DNA of 64,000 bases from Variovorax sp. OAS795. GTDB taxonomy: Bacteria; Pseudomonadota; Gammaproteobacteria; Burkholderiales; Burkholderiaceae_C. Each line of letters starts with the position of its first letter. Within the stretch, counting starts at the first letter, position 1. The notes under the pieces are model-generated. The model worked only from the letters and a program-made list of their open reading frames with translations, was not told the origin of the DNA and made no database searches. The stretch spans positions 2,356,001-2,420,000 of the forward strand of contig NZ_JBEPOH010000001.1 in the NCBI RefSeq assembly GCF_040546685.1. The letters run 5' to 3'. Of the stretch, positions 35,057 through 45,210 are shown one piece after another. Position numbers and translations under genes: made by a program.

Positions 35057-35257
35057 CTGAATCGCCCCGGATTTCGTGGTGGCCAGTTAGTTCAAGGCAT
35101 GCCGCCATCGTGGCGAGTTGGCGGTATAGTTTTCCTCAGCTTCTGCAGGCGGGATATAGCCGATCGGTTGGAGCAGGCGATGGTGGTTGAACCAGGACAC
35201 CCCTACGAGCGTCGCGAACTCCACCGCCTCCTTGGTCTTCCAAGGTGCTCGACGATG
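35057..35257 (-). mobile_element. IS3-family transposase 3' end with terminal repeat (copy 2, remnant)
   Basis: This matches the fragment at 12677-12881 closely, with a few indels. It shows the same end motif CTGAATCGCCCCGG at 35057, then minus-strand SWFNHHRLLQPIGY and HRRAPWKTKEAVEFATLV coding. The tail is frameshifted (homologous to NYYRQLASQ but read NYTANSP). It breaks off at GACGATG (35257), while copy 1 continues further. It lies seven bases after the nitrilase stop, at the right edge of the mandelate island, in the same orientation as copy 1. Not functional. Confidence 0.85.
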
Positions 35258-35305
35258 CGAAGGCGGTCATCGAGGACGTGATCTGTGAAGTAGGCGCCCG
35301 CTCGT

Positions 35306-36385
35306 TCAAGCGCATTGCGCGAGCGCCCAACCCATCTGCGCAAGCGGCCGCGCACCGGCGCTCGCTTGCCTTGCTTGTGCGCTCGACGCGGTCCCCGTCT
35401 CCACACGTTTGGCAATTCCTTGCAGGATACCGGCGAGCCGGAACATGTTGTAGGCGAGATAGAAGTTCCAATCGGCCATCACTGCGTCGGGGTCAGCGCG
35501 GCCGGTCCGCTCGCAGTAGCGGCGCACATAGCTCTTCTCGTCGGGTATGCCGAGGGCGGCAAGGTCGAGGCCGCGAATGCCAAGGGTCGAGCCCGGTTGG
35601 ATGTGCCACGACATGCAGTGGTAGCTCAAGTCGGCCAGCGGATGGCCGATGGTCGAGAGCTCCCAATCGAGCACCGCGATCGCGCGGGGCTCGGTGGCGT
35701 GGAACATCAGATTGTCGAGCCGGTAGTCGCCATGCACGATCGACACCTGACTCTCGTCGCGCGCGCTGGCCGGTATGTGCGCAGGGAGCCAGTCCATCAA
35801 TTTGTCCATCTCGGGAATCGGCTGCGTGATCGAAGCCTGGTACTGCTTCGTCCAGCGGCCGATCTGGCGCTCGAAGTAGTTGCCCGGCTTGCCGTAGTTC
35901 TCGAGACCCGCCGCCTTGACGTCCACGTTGTGCAACGCGGCGACCACGCGGTTCATCTCGTCGTAGATTTGGCTGCGTCGCGTGCTGTCGGCGTCGGGGA
36001 TCGATTGGTCCCACATCACGCGGCCCGACATGTACTCCATCACGTAGAAGGCGCAGCCGATCACGGATTCATCTTCGCACAGCAGGTACATGTCCGGGAC
36101 CGGCACGTCGGTTGCGCGCAGCGCCCGCATCACGGTGAATTCACGATCGATCGCATGCGCCGAGGCCAGCAGCTTCGCCGCCGGGCCGGGCTTGCAGCGC
36201 ATCACGAAAGAGCGCTCCGGCGTGTTGAGCTTGTAGGTTGGGTTCGATTGCCCGCCCTTGAACTGCTCGACCGTGACCGGCCCCTGAAAACCGTCGACCC
36301 GCGCCTCGAGATACGCCCGCAGGGCGGCGACGTCGAACGCATGAGACCCGGAGATGGGCCTGGTGCCGGTTTGAGCTTCTGTCAT
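35306..36385 (-). CDS. Aminoglycoside-phosphotransferase-fold kinase of the acyl-CoA-dehydrogenase-associated family
   Basis: 359 residues with an APH/choline-kinase fold. ATP-binding FKGGQSNPTYKL, catalytic loop VHGDYRLDNLMF (Asp base) and metal site VLDWELSTIGHP are intact. This subfamily (ACAD10/YcbJ-like) commonly sits beside acyl-CoA dehydrogenases and SDRs and may phosphorylate hydroxyacids or hydroxyacyl-CoAs prior to elimination. It ends the leftward gene series running from 48585 and lies 48 bases inside the IS3 scar. The gap to the SDR upstream is 70 bases. Confidence 0.88.
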   Translation of the reverse strand: MTEAQTGTRPISGSHAFDVAALRAYLEARVDGFQGPVTVEQFKGGQSNPTYKLNTPERSFVMRCKPGPAAKLLASAHAIDREFTVMRALRATDVPVPDMYLLCEDESVIGCAFYVMEYMSGRVMWDQSIPDADSTRRSQIYDEMNRVVAALHNVDVKAAGLENYGKPGNYFERQIGRWTKQYQASITQPIPEMDKLMDWLPAHIPASARDESQVSIVHGDYRLDNLMFHATEPRAIAVLDWELSTIGHPLADLSYHCMSWHIQPGSTLGIRGLDLAALGIPDEKSYVRRYCERTGRADPDAVMADWNFYLAYNMFRLAGILQGIAKRVETGTASSAQARQASAGARPLAQMGWALAQCA

Positions 36386-36455
36386 GACTATGGTTTCGTG
36401 TTGCCGTTCAATAGGGTAGGTGCCGGGCAGTGGCTTGCCGGAAAGCAGTTCAGCC

Positions 36456-37157
36456 TTAGGTCGTCTGAAGGTAGACGCCTGGCTCGGCCGACAAGCCCTG
36501 TTTGACCTGCCGGGTGATCTCGTCGGCGAGCACCTCTTCGGCCCCGGCTTGGAGGGCGTCGAGGCTGCGGCGCACCACCTCGTCCGGGCTGGACTTGGGC
36601 TGATCGTTGCCGCGTGCCATGTCAGTGTCGACGAACCCCATGTGCAGGCCCAGCACTTGGGTGCCCTGGGCGCGCAACTCGTGACGCAGACTGTTGGTCA
36701 GTGACCAGGCGGCCGATTTGGTGGCGGCATAGGTTGCGAGACGGGGTGCCGTTATCCAGCTCGCGAGCGACAGGACGTTCAGGATCGCACCGCCACCGTG
36801 TCCGGCGAGCACTGGCGCGAAGGCAAGAGCCATACGCAGCGGGCCAAAGAAATTGGTCTCGAACTGGGCGCGGGCGGCCTCGACGCTGCCCTCGGCGAGT
36901 AATCCCCCGAGCGTCGCGATACCGGCGTTGTTGATCAGCAGCGTGACGTCGCCGCAATCGCGTACCGCCGCGGCAATGTCTTCGGGCCGAGTGACGTCGA
37001 GTCGAATCGGTTTGACGCCGGCCAACGTGACATTGGCGGGGTCGCGCGCTCCAGCGTAGACCTTGCGCGCGCCGCGGGCCAGAGCAGCGCGGGCGAAGGC
37101 GAGACCGATGCCGCGATTGGCACCGGTGATGAGGACGGTGGCGTTGTCGAGTTTCAT
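36456..37157 (-). CDS. Short-chain dehydrogenase/reductase (atypical, DltE-like)
   Basis: 233 residues. The cofactor site is TGANRGIG (11-18), NNAG is intact, the active-site Ser lies in LSLAS, and YAATK carries Tyr and Lys. This group (KVYAGARDP, with the short variable C-terminus) contains small NADP-linked reductases without known substrate. ATG 37157 was chosen; the frame upstream is an overlap with the next SDR region and lacks homology. Part of the leftward catabolic series. Confidence 0.9.
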   Translation of the reverse strand: MKLDNATVLITGANRGIGLAFARAALARGARKVYAGARDPANVTLAGVKPIRLDVTRPEDIAAAVRDCGDVTLLINNAGIATLGGLLAEGSVEAARAQFETNFFGPLRMALAFAPVLAGHGGGAILNVLSLASWITAPRLATYAATKSAAWSLTNSLRHELRAQGTQVLGLHMGFVDTDMARGNDQPKSSPDEVVRRSLDALQAGAEEVLADEITRQVKQGLSAEPGVYLQTT

Positions 37158-37239
37158 GGTCGGGTCCTTCGAGGAAGTGGAAGAGGCTGGGGTGCAGCGG
37201 TGAAGCGCCGCGTGAATACGACGTTCGTAAGCTTCGTCG

Positions 37240-37989
37240 CTAGATCTGCGCAATGCCACCGTCGACGAACAGCTCGATGCCGGTGACGAAGCTCGAGGCG
37301 TCCGAAGCCAGGAAGACTGCGGCCTTGCCGATTTCATCGGGTTCTCCAACCCGGCCCATCGGGATCTGGCCTGCAAAACCGTCGAGCAGTCCCTGCTGGT
37401 GTTCGAGCGGCACCAGGCCCACCAGTCCAGGCGTCTTCGTCGGTCCGGGACTGAGGACATTGATCCGAATGTTGCGACCTTTGAGATCCAGAATCCAACT
37501 GCGAGCGAAGTTCCGAATTGCCGCCTTGGATGCGCTGTAGACGCTGAATGCAGGTACGCCATGTATCGAACTGGTAGAACCAACCAAGATGACTGTCGCG
37601 CCATCCGCCAACAGAGGAAGTGCCTTTTGAACGGTGAAGAGCACCCCCTTCACGTTGGTGCTGAACGTCTGGTCGAACAACTCTTCCGTGATCGCGCCAA
37701 GCGGAGCCATGCTGCCGCCTCCCGCATTCGCGACCAAGACGTCGATGCGTCCATGGTGTTGCTTGACGGTCTGGAAGAGGGCGTCGAGATCCTGCAGGCT
37801 GGAGACATCCGCGCGAATGCCGGAGGCTTGATCCCCGATGTCAGCGACCGCGACGTCAAGTTCTTTCTGGCGCCGGCCGGTGATTACGACGTTCGCGCCT
37901 TCGGCTGCAAACCGTTTGGCAATGGCCAGACCGATGCCGGTGCTTGCGCCCGTCACGACGGCAATCTTGTCTTGGAGGGAGAGGGTCAT
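37240..37989 (-). CDS. Short-chain dehydrogenase/reductase (FabG-like, classical)
   Basis: 249 residues from ATG 37989; an upstream ATG at 38016 is possible. TGASTGIG cofactor motif, ANAGGG, Ser in VGSTSS, YSASK, and the classical C-terminus ELFVDGGIAQI are present. The ITGRRQKELD segment with Arg after the second strand favours NADP(H). It follows pntB by 49 bases, so a transhydrogenase that makes NADPH and an NADP-type SDR lie side by side. The substrate is unknown. Confidence 0.92.
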   Translation of the reverse strand: MTLSLQDKIAVVTGASTGIGLAIAKRFAAEGANVVITGRRQKELDVAVADIGDQASGIRADVSSLQDLDALFQTVKQHHGRIDVLVANAGGGSMAPLGAITEELFDQTFSTNVKGVLFTVQKALPLLADGATVILVGSTSSIHGVPAFSVYSASKAAIRNFARSWILDLKGRNIRINVLSPGPTKTPGLVGLVPLEHQQGLLDGFAGQIPMGRVGEPDEIGKAAVFLASDASSFVTGIELFVDGGIAQI

Positions 37990-38038
37990 CGATGGGCCTT
38001 TGAAATGGTCAGACATGGGGATGCGCGGAACGGGGGCT

Positions 38039-39466
38039 TTACTCAACAGCCTTACCCATGTCCTCAACGACCTTCTTCGCATCGCCAAAGACCATCATCG
38101 TCTTGTCCATGTAGAACAGTTCGTTGTCCAGGCCCGCATAGCCCGCTGCCATCGAGCGCTTGTTCACGATCACCGTCTTGGCCTTGTAGGCCTCCAGGAT
38201 CGGCATGCCGTAGATCGGGCTGCCCTTGGTGAGCGCGGCCGGGTTCACCACGTCGTTGGCGCCCAGGATGATCGCCACGTCGGCCTGGCCGAACTCGCCG
38301 TTGATGTCCTCCATCTCGAACACCTGGTCGTAGGGCACCTCGGCCTCGGCCAGCAGCACGTTCATGTGGCCCGGCATGCGCCCGGCCACCGGGTGGATCG
38401 CGTACTTCACGGTGATGCCCTTCTCGGTGAGCTTCTGCGCCAGCTCCTTCACCGCATGCTGCGCGCGCGCCACCGCCAGCCCGTAGCCCGGCACGATGAC
38501 CACCGTCTCGGCATTGCCCAGCACGAAGGCCGCGTCGTCGGCGCTGCCGCTCTTGACCGGGCGCTGTTCCTTGGCGCCGCCGGCGGCGGTGACCGCCTCG
38601 CCGCCGAAGCCGCCCAGGATCACGTTGAAGAACGAGCGGTTCATGGCCTTGCACATGATGTAGCTCAGGATCGCGCCCGACGAGCCCACCAGCGAACCGG
38701 CCACGATCAGCATCGCGTTGTTCAGGCTGAAGCCGATGCCCGCGGCCGCCCAGCCCGAGTAGCTGTTGAGCATCGACACCACCACCGGCATGTCGGCGCC
38801 GCCGATCGGGATGATGATGAGCACGCCCATCACGAAGGCCAGCGCCAGCATCGCGAAGAAGGCCGGCCAGCTTTCGGTGGCCATGAACACCAGCCCCAGG
38901 CCGATCATGGCCAGGCCGAGCACCAGGTTCAGCATGTGCTGGCCCTTGAACTGCACCGGCGCGCCCTGGAACAGGCGGAACTTGTAGGTGCCCGAGAGCT
39001 TGCCGAAGGCGATCACCGAGCCGCTGAAGGTGATGGCACCGATGGCCGCGCCCAGGAACAGCTCCAGCCGGTTGCCGGCGGGAATGGGTGCGCCCTTGGC
39101 GATGCCTTCGAGCATGGCCGCGGGTTCGACCACGGCCGCGACCGCGATGAACACCGCCGCCAGGCCGATCATGCTGTGGAAGAAGGCCACCAGCTCGGGC
39201 ATCTTGGTCATCTCGACCGTCTTGGCGCGGTAGGCGCCGTAGCCGCCGCCGGCCACCAGCCCGAGCAGCACCCAGCCCAGGCCCATGAGGTGGCCGCCGG
39301 ACAGGTTGTAGATCAGCGCGCCGGTGGTCACCACCGCGATGGCCATGCCAACCATGCCGAAGAGGTTGCCGCGGATGGAGGTGGTGGGATGGGACAGGCC
39401 CTTCAGGGCCTGGATGAAGCAGACGCTGGCAACCAGGTACAGCAGCGTGACGACGTTCATGCTCAT
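38039..39466 (-). CDS. pntB: NAD(P) transhydrogenase subunit beta
   Basis: 475 residues. The N-terminal half holds about nine membrane helices (proton channel domain II) with SGSVIAFGKLSG and GGADMPVVVSMLNSYSGWAA. The C-terminal NADP-binding domain III carries VVIVPGYGLAVARAQHAV, YAIHPVAGRMPGHMNVLLAEA and ILGANDVVNPAA. It uses the proton gradient to reduce NADP+ with NADH. ATG 39466 overlaps the pntAB stop (ATGA). GC is distinctly higher than in the acyl-CoA ligase gene and beyond. Confidence 0.96.
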   Translation of the reverse strand: MSMNVVTLLYLVASVCFIQALKGLSHPTTSIRGNLFGMVGMAIAVVTTGALIYNLSGGHLMGLGWVLLGLVAGGGYGAYRAKTVEMTKMPELVAFFHSMIGLAAVFIAVAAVVEPAAMLEGIAKGAPIPAGNRLELFLGAAIGAITFSGSVIAFGKLSGTYKFRLFQGAPVQFKGQHMLNLVLGLAMIGLGLVFMATESWPAFFAMLALAFVMGVLIIIPIGGADMPVVVSMLNSYSGWAAAGIGFSLNNAMLIVAGSLVGSSGAILSYIMCKAMNRSFFNVILGGFGGEAVTAAGGAKEQRPVKSGSADDAAFVLGNAETVVIVPGYGLAVARAQHAVKELAQKLTEKGITVKYAIHPVAGRMPGHMNVLLAEAEVPYDQVFEMEDINGEFGQADVAIILGANDVVNPAALTKGSPIYGMPILEAYKAKTVIVNKRSMAAGYAGLDNELFYMDKTMMVFGDAKKVVEDMGKAVE

Positions 39467-39795
39467 TGGGCGGCTCCCGACTCGGCCTTGGGCGCCGCGG
39501 CCTTCTTGTCCTTCTTCTTGAACATCTCGAGCATGCGCCGCGTGACGAGGAAGCCGCCGAAGATGTTCACTGCCGCCAGCGCGACGGCCAGCACGCCCAT
39601 GGTCTTGCCCAGGGTGGTTTCGGTGAGCGCGGCCGCCAGCATGGCGCCCACGACCACGATGGCCGAGATGGCGTTGGTCACGGCCATGAGCGGCGTGTGC
39701 AGCGCGGGCGTGACGGTCCACACCACGTGGTAGCCCACGTAGATGGCCAGCACGAAGATGATGAGGTTGATGACGGTGTGGGAAACGGGATCCAT
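39463..39795 (-). CDS. pntAB: NAD(P) transhydrogenase subunit alpha, membrane part
   Basis: 110 residues forming the short membrane fragment of split PntA: three hydrophobic helices, with VTPALHTPLMAVTNAISAIV as the family hallmark, then a Lys-rich tail. The split into pntAA and pntAB is usual in many proteobacteria. It lies 39 bases after pntAA and overlaps pntB by four bases, so the stoichiometric subunits are coupled. Confidence 0.95.
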   Translation of the reverse strand: MDPVSHTVINLIIFVLAIYVGYHVVWTVTPALHTPLMAVTNAISAIVVVGAMLAAALTETTLGKTMGVLAVALAAVNIFGGFLVTRRMLEMFKKKDKKAAAPKAESGAAQ

Positions 39796-39834
39796 GATTT
39801 CTTCTCCTCGCGGGGGTGCCGGGGGCGGCTTGGC

Positions 39835-40967
<1,133 letters not shown>

Positions 40968-40971
<4 letters not shown>

Positions 40972-42605
40972 AGCGCGGCACCCAGCGAAGCGCGCAGCAG
41001 TTTCCCGACGGCCGACCGAGGAAGCTTCGTCCGAAATTCGATAATCTTCGGCCGCTTATACGCGGTGAGGTTGGCCTTCATGTGTTGCCTTATCGCCTCT
41101 TCAGTGAGGGCATCACTGCGAGGCACCACAACCAGCTTCACGGCTTCTCCCGTGAGCTCATCAGGAACGCCGACAGCCGCGCACTCGAGCACCTGGTCCA
41201 TTTCAATGGCCACGGCTTCGATCTCGCTGGGATAGACGTTGAAACCGCTCACGAGCATCATTTCCTTCTCTCGACCAGAAATGCACAGATAGCCGTGTTC
41301 ATCAATGCAGCCGAGATCGCCTGTCAGGAAAAAACCGTCCTTCGTCATGAACCGAGCAGTTTCTGCGTCGCGCTGCCAGTAGCCTTTGAAGAGCTGCGGG
41401 CCTCGGACTGCAATTTGTCCAATCTCTCCCAGCGGCAGGGTCTCGAATTTTTCGTCAACGATCAGTACTTCAGTTGACGGGGCCGGCGGCCCGACGGTTC
41501 CTTGGCGGATATCGCCGTGAGGCGGGTTGCAGCTCACCGTTCCGGATGTCTCGGAAAGCCCGTATCCCTCGCTGATGGAACAACCCGTTCTTTCGAGCCA
41601 TCGGGCGGCGATGGGACGCTGCGTGGCCATTCCGCCAGCTGTTGTCACCTTGAGATGTCGCCAATCGACTGTGTCGAACTCAGGATCATTCATCAAGTTG
41701 CTGAACAGCGTGTTGATGCCGGGCAGCATGTGAAATGGCGCTTCACGCAATTTCGCCAGCATCTTTGCCGAATCACGAGGATCGGTAATCAGGAGCATTG
41801 TCCCCCCCAGTTTGATGCTCGCCAGAAGTGTTATGAAGGAAACGATGTGATATAGCGGCAATGCACATGCGAACACGGGGACTGGTATGTCCGCCAATGC
41901 GGGCTGGAACCAGGCGGAGTTCTGAGCTGTGTTGGCCAGTAGACCTTCATGCGAGAGCATTGCTCCCTTGGAAACCCCCGTGGTCCCGCCGGTATATTGC
42001 AGAACCACGGTGTCATTCTTGTCCAGCTTGGGTACTGAGTACGTCGCGGACATCCCCTGCGAGAGTGCTTGAGGCATATCGATGACTGATTTGACGCCGG
42101 CAAGGTCTGCGCGAAGGCTTTCTCGTGTGGGTTCCAAGGCAACGCGCAGGTTGCACAGAATCAAGTGGTCAACCTGGGTCTGGGGGAGGCCGTCCCTCAC
42201 TGCATCGAACTGACTGTCGAGCAGTATGGCCGCCTCGGCTTGAGCGTCCGAGACTTGCAGCAGGAACTCCCGAGCGGTGTAGGCGGGATTGACGTTGACC
42301 AATACCATCCCCGCTCGAATCACACCGATCGCCGCTATCACGTACTGAGGTGAATTGGGAAGAGCGACGGCTACTTTTGTCCCCGATTCGAGTCCCAGCG
42401 TTTGCAGATACGCTGCAATTCCCAGGCTCAATGAATCCAGATTTGAATAGCTGAGTTCACTGCTTTCGTGACGAATGGCAATGCGGTCGCTGAATCGATA
42501 AAACAAACCACTGAAGAAGTCGCCAAGGGTCTGGTACTCCTTCAAGGGCTCGATGGCGTGAGGAACATGAGGCGGATACCACTCCAGCCACGGGCGATTG
42601 TTCAT
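40968..42605 (-). CDS. AMP-forming acyl-CoA ligase
   Basis: 545 residues of the ANL superfamily. P-loop YTGGTTGVSKGAM, A5 motif EGYGLSETSG, the Asp of TGDLGCIDEHGY, hinge GREKEMMLVSGFNVYP and the late Lys in RSAVGKLLR are intact. It activates a carboxylic acid with ATP and CoA in the cytosol, FadD-like in length and motifs, so a medium- or long-chain or aryl-alkanoic acid is likely. It lies 12 bases after the MDR gene and is coupled to pntAA. GC is moderate (visibly lower than pntAB). Confidence 0.93.
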
Positions 42606-42617
42606 GAGTCGCCCCCG

Positions 42618-43664
42618 CTACTTCGCAGTTGCCGCAAGGCCAGCGGTCGCCGGGAGCTTGATGAGCATTTTTCCGGTGTTTCCACCCTCAAACATGCGCT
42701 GGAGGGCAGTGGGGAAGGTATCGATACCCTCGAGCACATCTTCGTAAGACTTGATCCAGCCGGCGGCCAGCCAACCTCGCAACGCATGCAGTGCCTCGGG
42801 ATAACGCTTTTCATAATCGAAGATGACGAATCCCTCCATCGTGGCTCTGTTCATGAGCAAAGACATGTAGTTCTTTGGCCCACTGCCACGGGCTACATTG
42901 TTGTACTGCGAGACGGCGCCGCAAACCACAATACGCGCACCGCGGCGAATGCGACCGAGAGCCAGATCAAGTACTTCGCCGCCGACGTTGTCGAAGTAGA
43001 CGTCGACCCCTTCCGGGCATGCTTTTGACAACTGAGTGCGTGCGTCAGGCTGTTTGTAGTCAACGGCAGCATCAAACCCCAGGTTGTTCACAAGGTGAGC
43101 GCATTTCTCTGCCCCGCCCGCAATACCGACGACGCGACATCCCTTGATCTTGGCGATCTGGCCGACCACCGAACCCACGGCGCCTGCGGCGCCAGATACC
43201 AGGACCGTGTCGCCGAATTTGAGTTTTCCTATTTCAAGAAGACCGAAGTACGCCGTAAAACCAGGCGTGCCGAGGGCGCCCATGTAAGCCGTTGCTGGCA
43301 CATTTGAAATATCGATCTTCGTGAGATCGTTGGCGTCCATGGTCGCGAACTCTTGGACACCGAAAGCACCTAGCACCGCGTCACCGACAGTGAATCTCGC
43401 ATCCTCGGACTGCAGGACCAGACCTGCCCCGGCGGCCCGCATGACATCACCGATAGCGATGGCCTCCATGTAGGACTTGCCTTCATTCATCCACGACCGC
43501 ATGGCGGGGTCCACAGAAATAAAGGTGACCGCCACAAGCACCTTTCCTTTCTCTGGCGCCTTGATTGCCGTTTTTACCTGCTGCCAGTCGCTTTCTTTGG
43601 GCAGCCCACTGGGACGCTGCCTGAGAACGAACTGCTTGTTGGAAAGTTGCGAAAGGTCGGTCAT
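42618..43664 (-). CDS. MDR-family NADP-dependent alkenal/enone reductase (CurA/PTGR-like)
   Basis: 348 residues. LRQRPSGLPKESDW at the start, VSGAAGAVGSVVGQIAKIKG as cofactor loop, YFDNVGGEVLD and RGARIVVCGAVSQYN are hallmarks of the zinc-free leukotriene B4 12-hydroxydehydrogenase / CurA branch, which saturates alpha,beta double bonds with NADPH. It stands between the FMN reductase and acyl-CoA ligase genes in the leftward series and could reduce an enone intermediate before CoA activation. Confidence 0.93.
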   Translation of the reverse strand: MTDLSQLSNKQFVLRQRPSGLPKESDWQQVKTAIKAPEKGKVLVAVTFISVDPAMRSWMNEGKSYMEAIAIGDVMRAAGAGLVLQSEDARFTVGDAVLGAFGVQEFATMDANDLTKIDISNVPATAYMGALGTPGFTAYFGLLEIGKLKFGDTVLVSGAAGAVGSVVGQIAKIKGCRVVGIAGGAEKCAHLVNNLGFDAAVDYKQPDARTQLSKACPEGVDVYFDNVGGEVLDLALGRIRRGARIVVCGAVSQYNNVARGSGPKNYMSLLMNRATMEGFVIFDYEKRYPEALHALRGWLAAGWIKSYEDVLEGIDTFPTALQRMFEGGNTGKMLIKLPATAGLAATAK

Positions 43665-43688
43665 GGGATATCTCCAGGGTTCGAATGT

Positions 43689-44267
43689 TTAAAGTTGCCG
43701 ATGGGTCGAAAGATTCGCGAATTCAACGACTTGGCTGGCCATGAGCTGAATCTGCTGCACAACGGAAGTCGATTGACATGTGCCTGCGGAATCGAGCGGG
43801 GCTTCGGAGATGTTGATGGCGACGCCCATTGGGGTGGGCCACCCTCTCAGGGCATGCACGATCTCCCTCAAGGAAGCCATCGTTCCGACGGCTGCCTGCC
43901 ATCCCCCCGCGACGGCCATGCACCCGACTGCTCGTTCGCTGAAATAGGGGCGCTTATCGCTTCTTGTTTCCTCGGCGTAATCAAGCGCGTTCTTCATGAA
44001 CCCTGACACGGTGCCGTGGTAGCCAGGCGATGCGATGATGATGCCGTCTGCTCTGCGTAATTCTTCAACGAGCTGCTGTGCTGCGCCGTCGGCGGCCGCG
44101 CTAGGTTCATAAAGCGGTAGACGAAGCGAATGGGCACCGAGAAAGGTTGTGGTTGCCCCCGCCTTTTCAGCGGCGCTCAGTGCAAGCTGCAGATAGCGCT
44201 CGGCACTTGAACCAGGTCTTGTTCCACCCCCAATGCCAAGGATGCGTGGCGAGGAATTGGTCATCAT
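43689..44267 (-). CDS. NAD(P)H-dependent FMN reductase
   Basis: 192 residues, flavodoxin-like fold. RILGIGGGTRPGSSAERYL is the phosphate-binding loop, and SPGYHGTVSGFMKNALDYAE is the family hallmark. It supplies reduced flavin, and the ACAD-like flavoprotein two genes upstream is an apparent partner, making a two-component monooxygenase. ATG 44267 overlaps the nitronate-monooxygenase-like stop (ATGA). Confidence 0.93.
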   Translation of the reverse strand: MMTNSSPRILGIGGGTRPGSSAERYLQLALSAAEKAGATTTFLGAHSLRLPLYEPSAAADGAAQQLVEELRRADGIIIASPGYHGTVSGFMKNALDYAEETRSDKRPYFSERAVGCMAVAGGWQAAVGTMASLREIVHALRGWPTPMGVAINISEAPLDSAGTCQSTSVVQQIQLMASQVVEFANLSTHRQL

Positions 44268-45202
44268 GCGGCCTCGAAACACTGCAGTTGGGGTCCGCTT
44301 TTAACGGCGGACCAGTACTCGCGGATCAGCCTGTCCACCAAACCGGCGGTCGGCTCAATCGCATTGAGCGATCCCACGCCATGGCCGGCTGACCACACCT
44401 TCGTCCAACGCTCGATATCCGCGTTGTGCACCGGCTCGGCAGAGGCGAGTTCGTCTGCATTGATGCCGACCGCGGCCAGACTCTTGCGCAACCAATACGC
44501 CGGCACGCCAGAAACAGCCTTGGTCAGGATCAGATCGTCGATGTCTGAGTCCAGCAGCATCTGACGGTACGAGTCGCTGGCCATGGATTCGGGGCAAGCG
44601 ATGAACGCCGTACCCATGGACGCGAGGTCCGCGCCGAGCGTTTCGGCAGCCCGAATACCTGACCCATTGATGATTCCCCCGCCCAAGACGAGCGTCCCGC
44701 TGAAAAACTCTCGAATGGCGGGAACCATTGCAAAGGCGCTCATCATCCCGGTGTGTCCCCCCGCGCCGGCAGCGACCAGGACAAGTCCGTCGACTCCCAG
44801 CGAGACGGCTTTTCGGGCATGTTGAACAGAGTTCACATCGGCAAACACCCGTCCGCCATACGAATGCACGCATTCGATGACCTCTTTCGGACTTCCGAGG
44901 GCCGTAATAATGAGGGGTGGCCGATAGCGCGCCACTACCTCAAGGTCTTGATCGAGCCGCTGATAGCTTTTATGGACCAGGAGGTTCACGCCCCACGGCG
45001 CATCGGCCGGTCCCAGCTGAGTTGAAATCCGATGAAACCACTCGTCCAAGATTTCAACGGTCCTGGCATTCGCCGCCGGAACGGTCCCAATCGCACCTTT
45101 GCGGCATGCAGCCACTACCAGTTCGACGGTCGACACCAGAAACATCGGTGCGATCAGGAGTGGCAGTTTCAACCGGCTGAGCCAGTCTTCAGGCATTGTC
45201 AT
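44264..45202 (-). CDS. Nitronate monooxygenase/2-nitropropane dioxygenase-like flavoprotein
   Basis: 312 residues, FMN TIM barrel. LPLLIAPMFLVSTVELVVAA at the start, AAGAGGHTG (active His region), LVLGGGIINGSGIRAAETLG and DLASMGTAFIACPES (phosphate site) fit class NMO/FabK relatives. In this setting it may act on a nitronate or be an enoyl-type reductase; the family is broad. It follows the ACAD-like gene after eight bases and overlaps the FMN reductase gene. Confidence 0.9.
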   Translation of the reverse strand: MTMPEDWLSRLKLPLLIAPMFLVSTVELVVAACRKGAIGTVPAANARTVEILDEWFHRISTQLGPADAPWGVNLLVHKSYQRLDQDLEVVARYRPPLIITALGSPKEVIECVHSYGGRVFADVNSVQHARKAVSLGVDGLVLVAAGAGGHTGMMSAFAMVPAIREFFSGTLVLGGGIINGSGIRAAETLGADLASMGTAFIACPESMASDSYRQMLLDSDIDDLILTKAVSGVPAYWLRKSLAAVGINADELASAEPVHNADIERWTKVWSAGHGVGSLNAIEPTAGLVDRLIREYWSAVKSGPQLQCFEAA

Positions 45203-45210
45203 TTGCGTCC

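Noticed and set aside
12677..35257. Intact composite transposon bounded by the two IS3 fragments
   Set aside because: Both fragments lack the catalytic core and the opposite end, so no mobile unit exists now; only a historical boundary is claimed.
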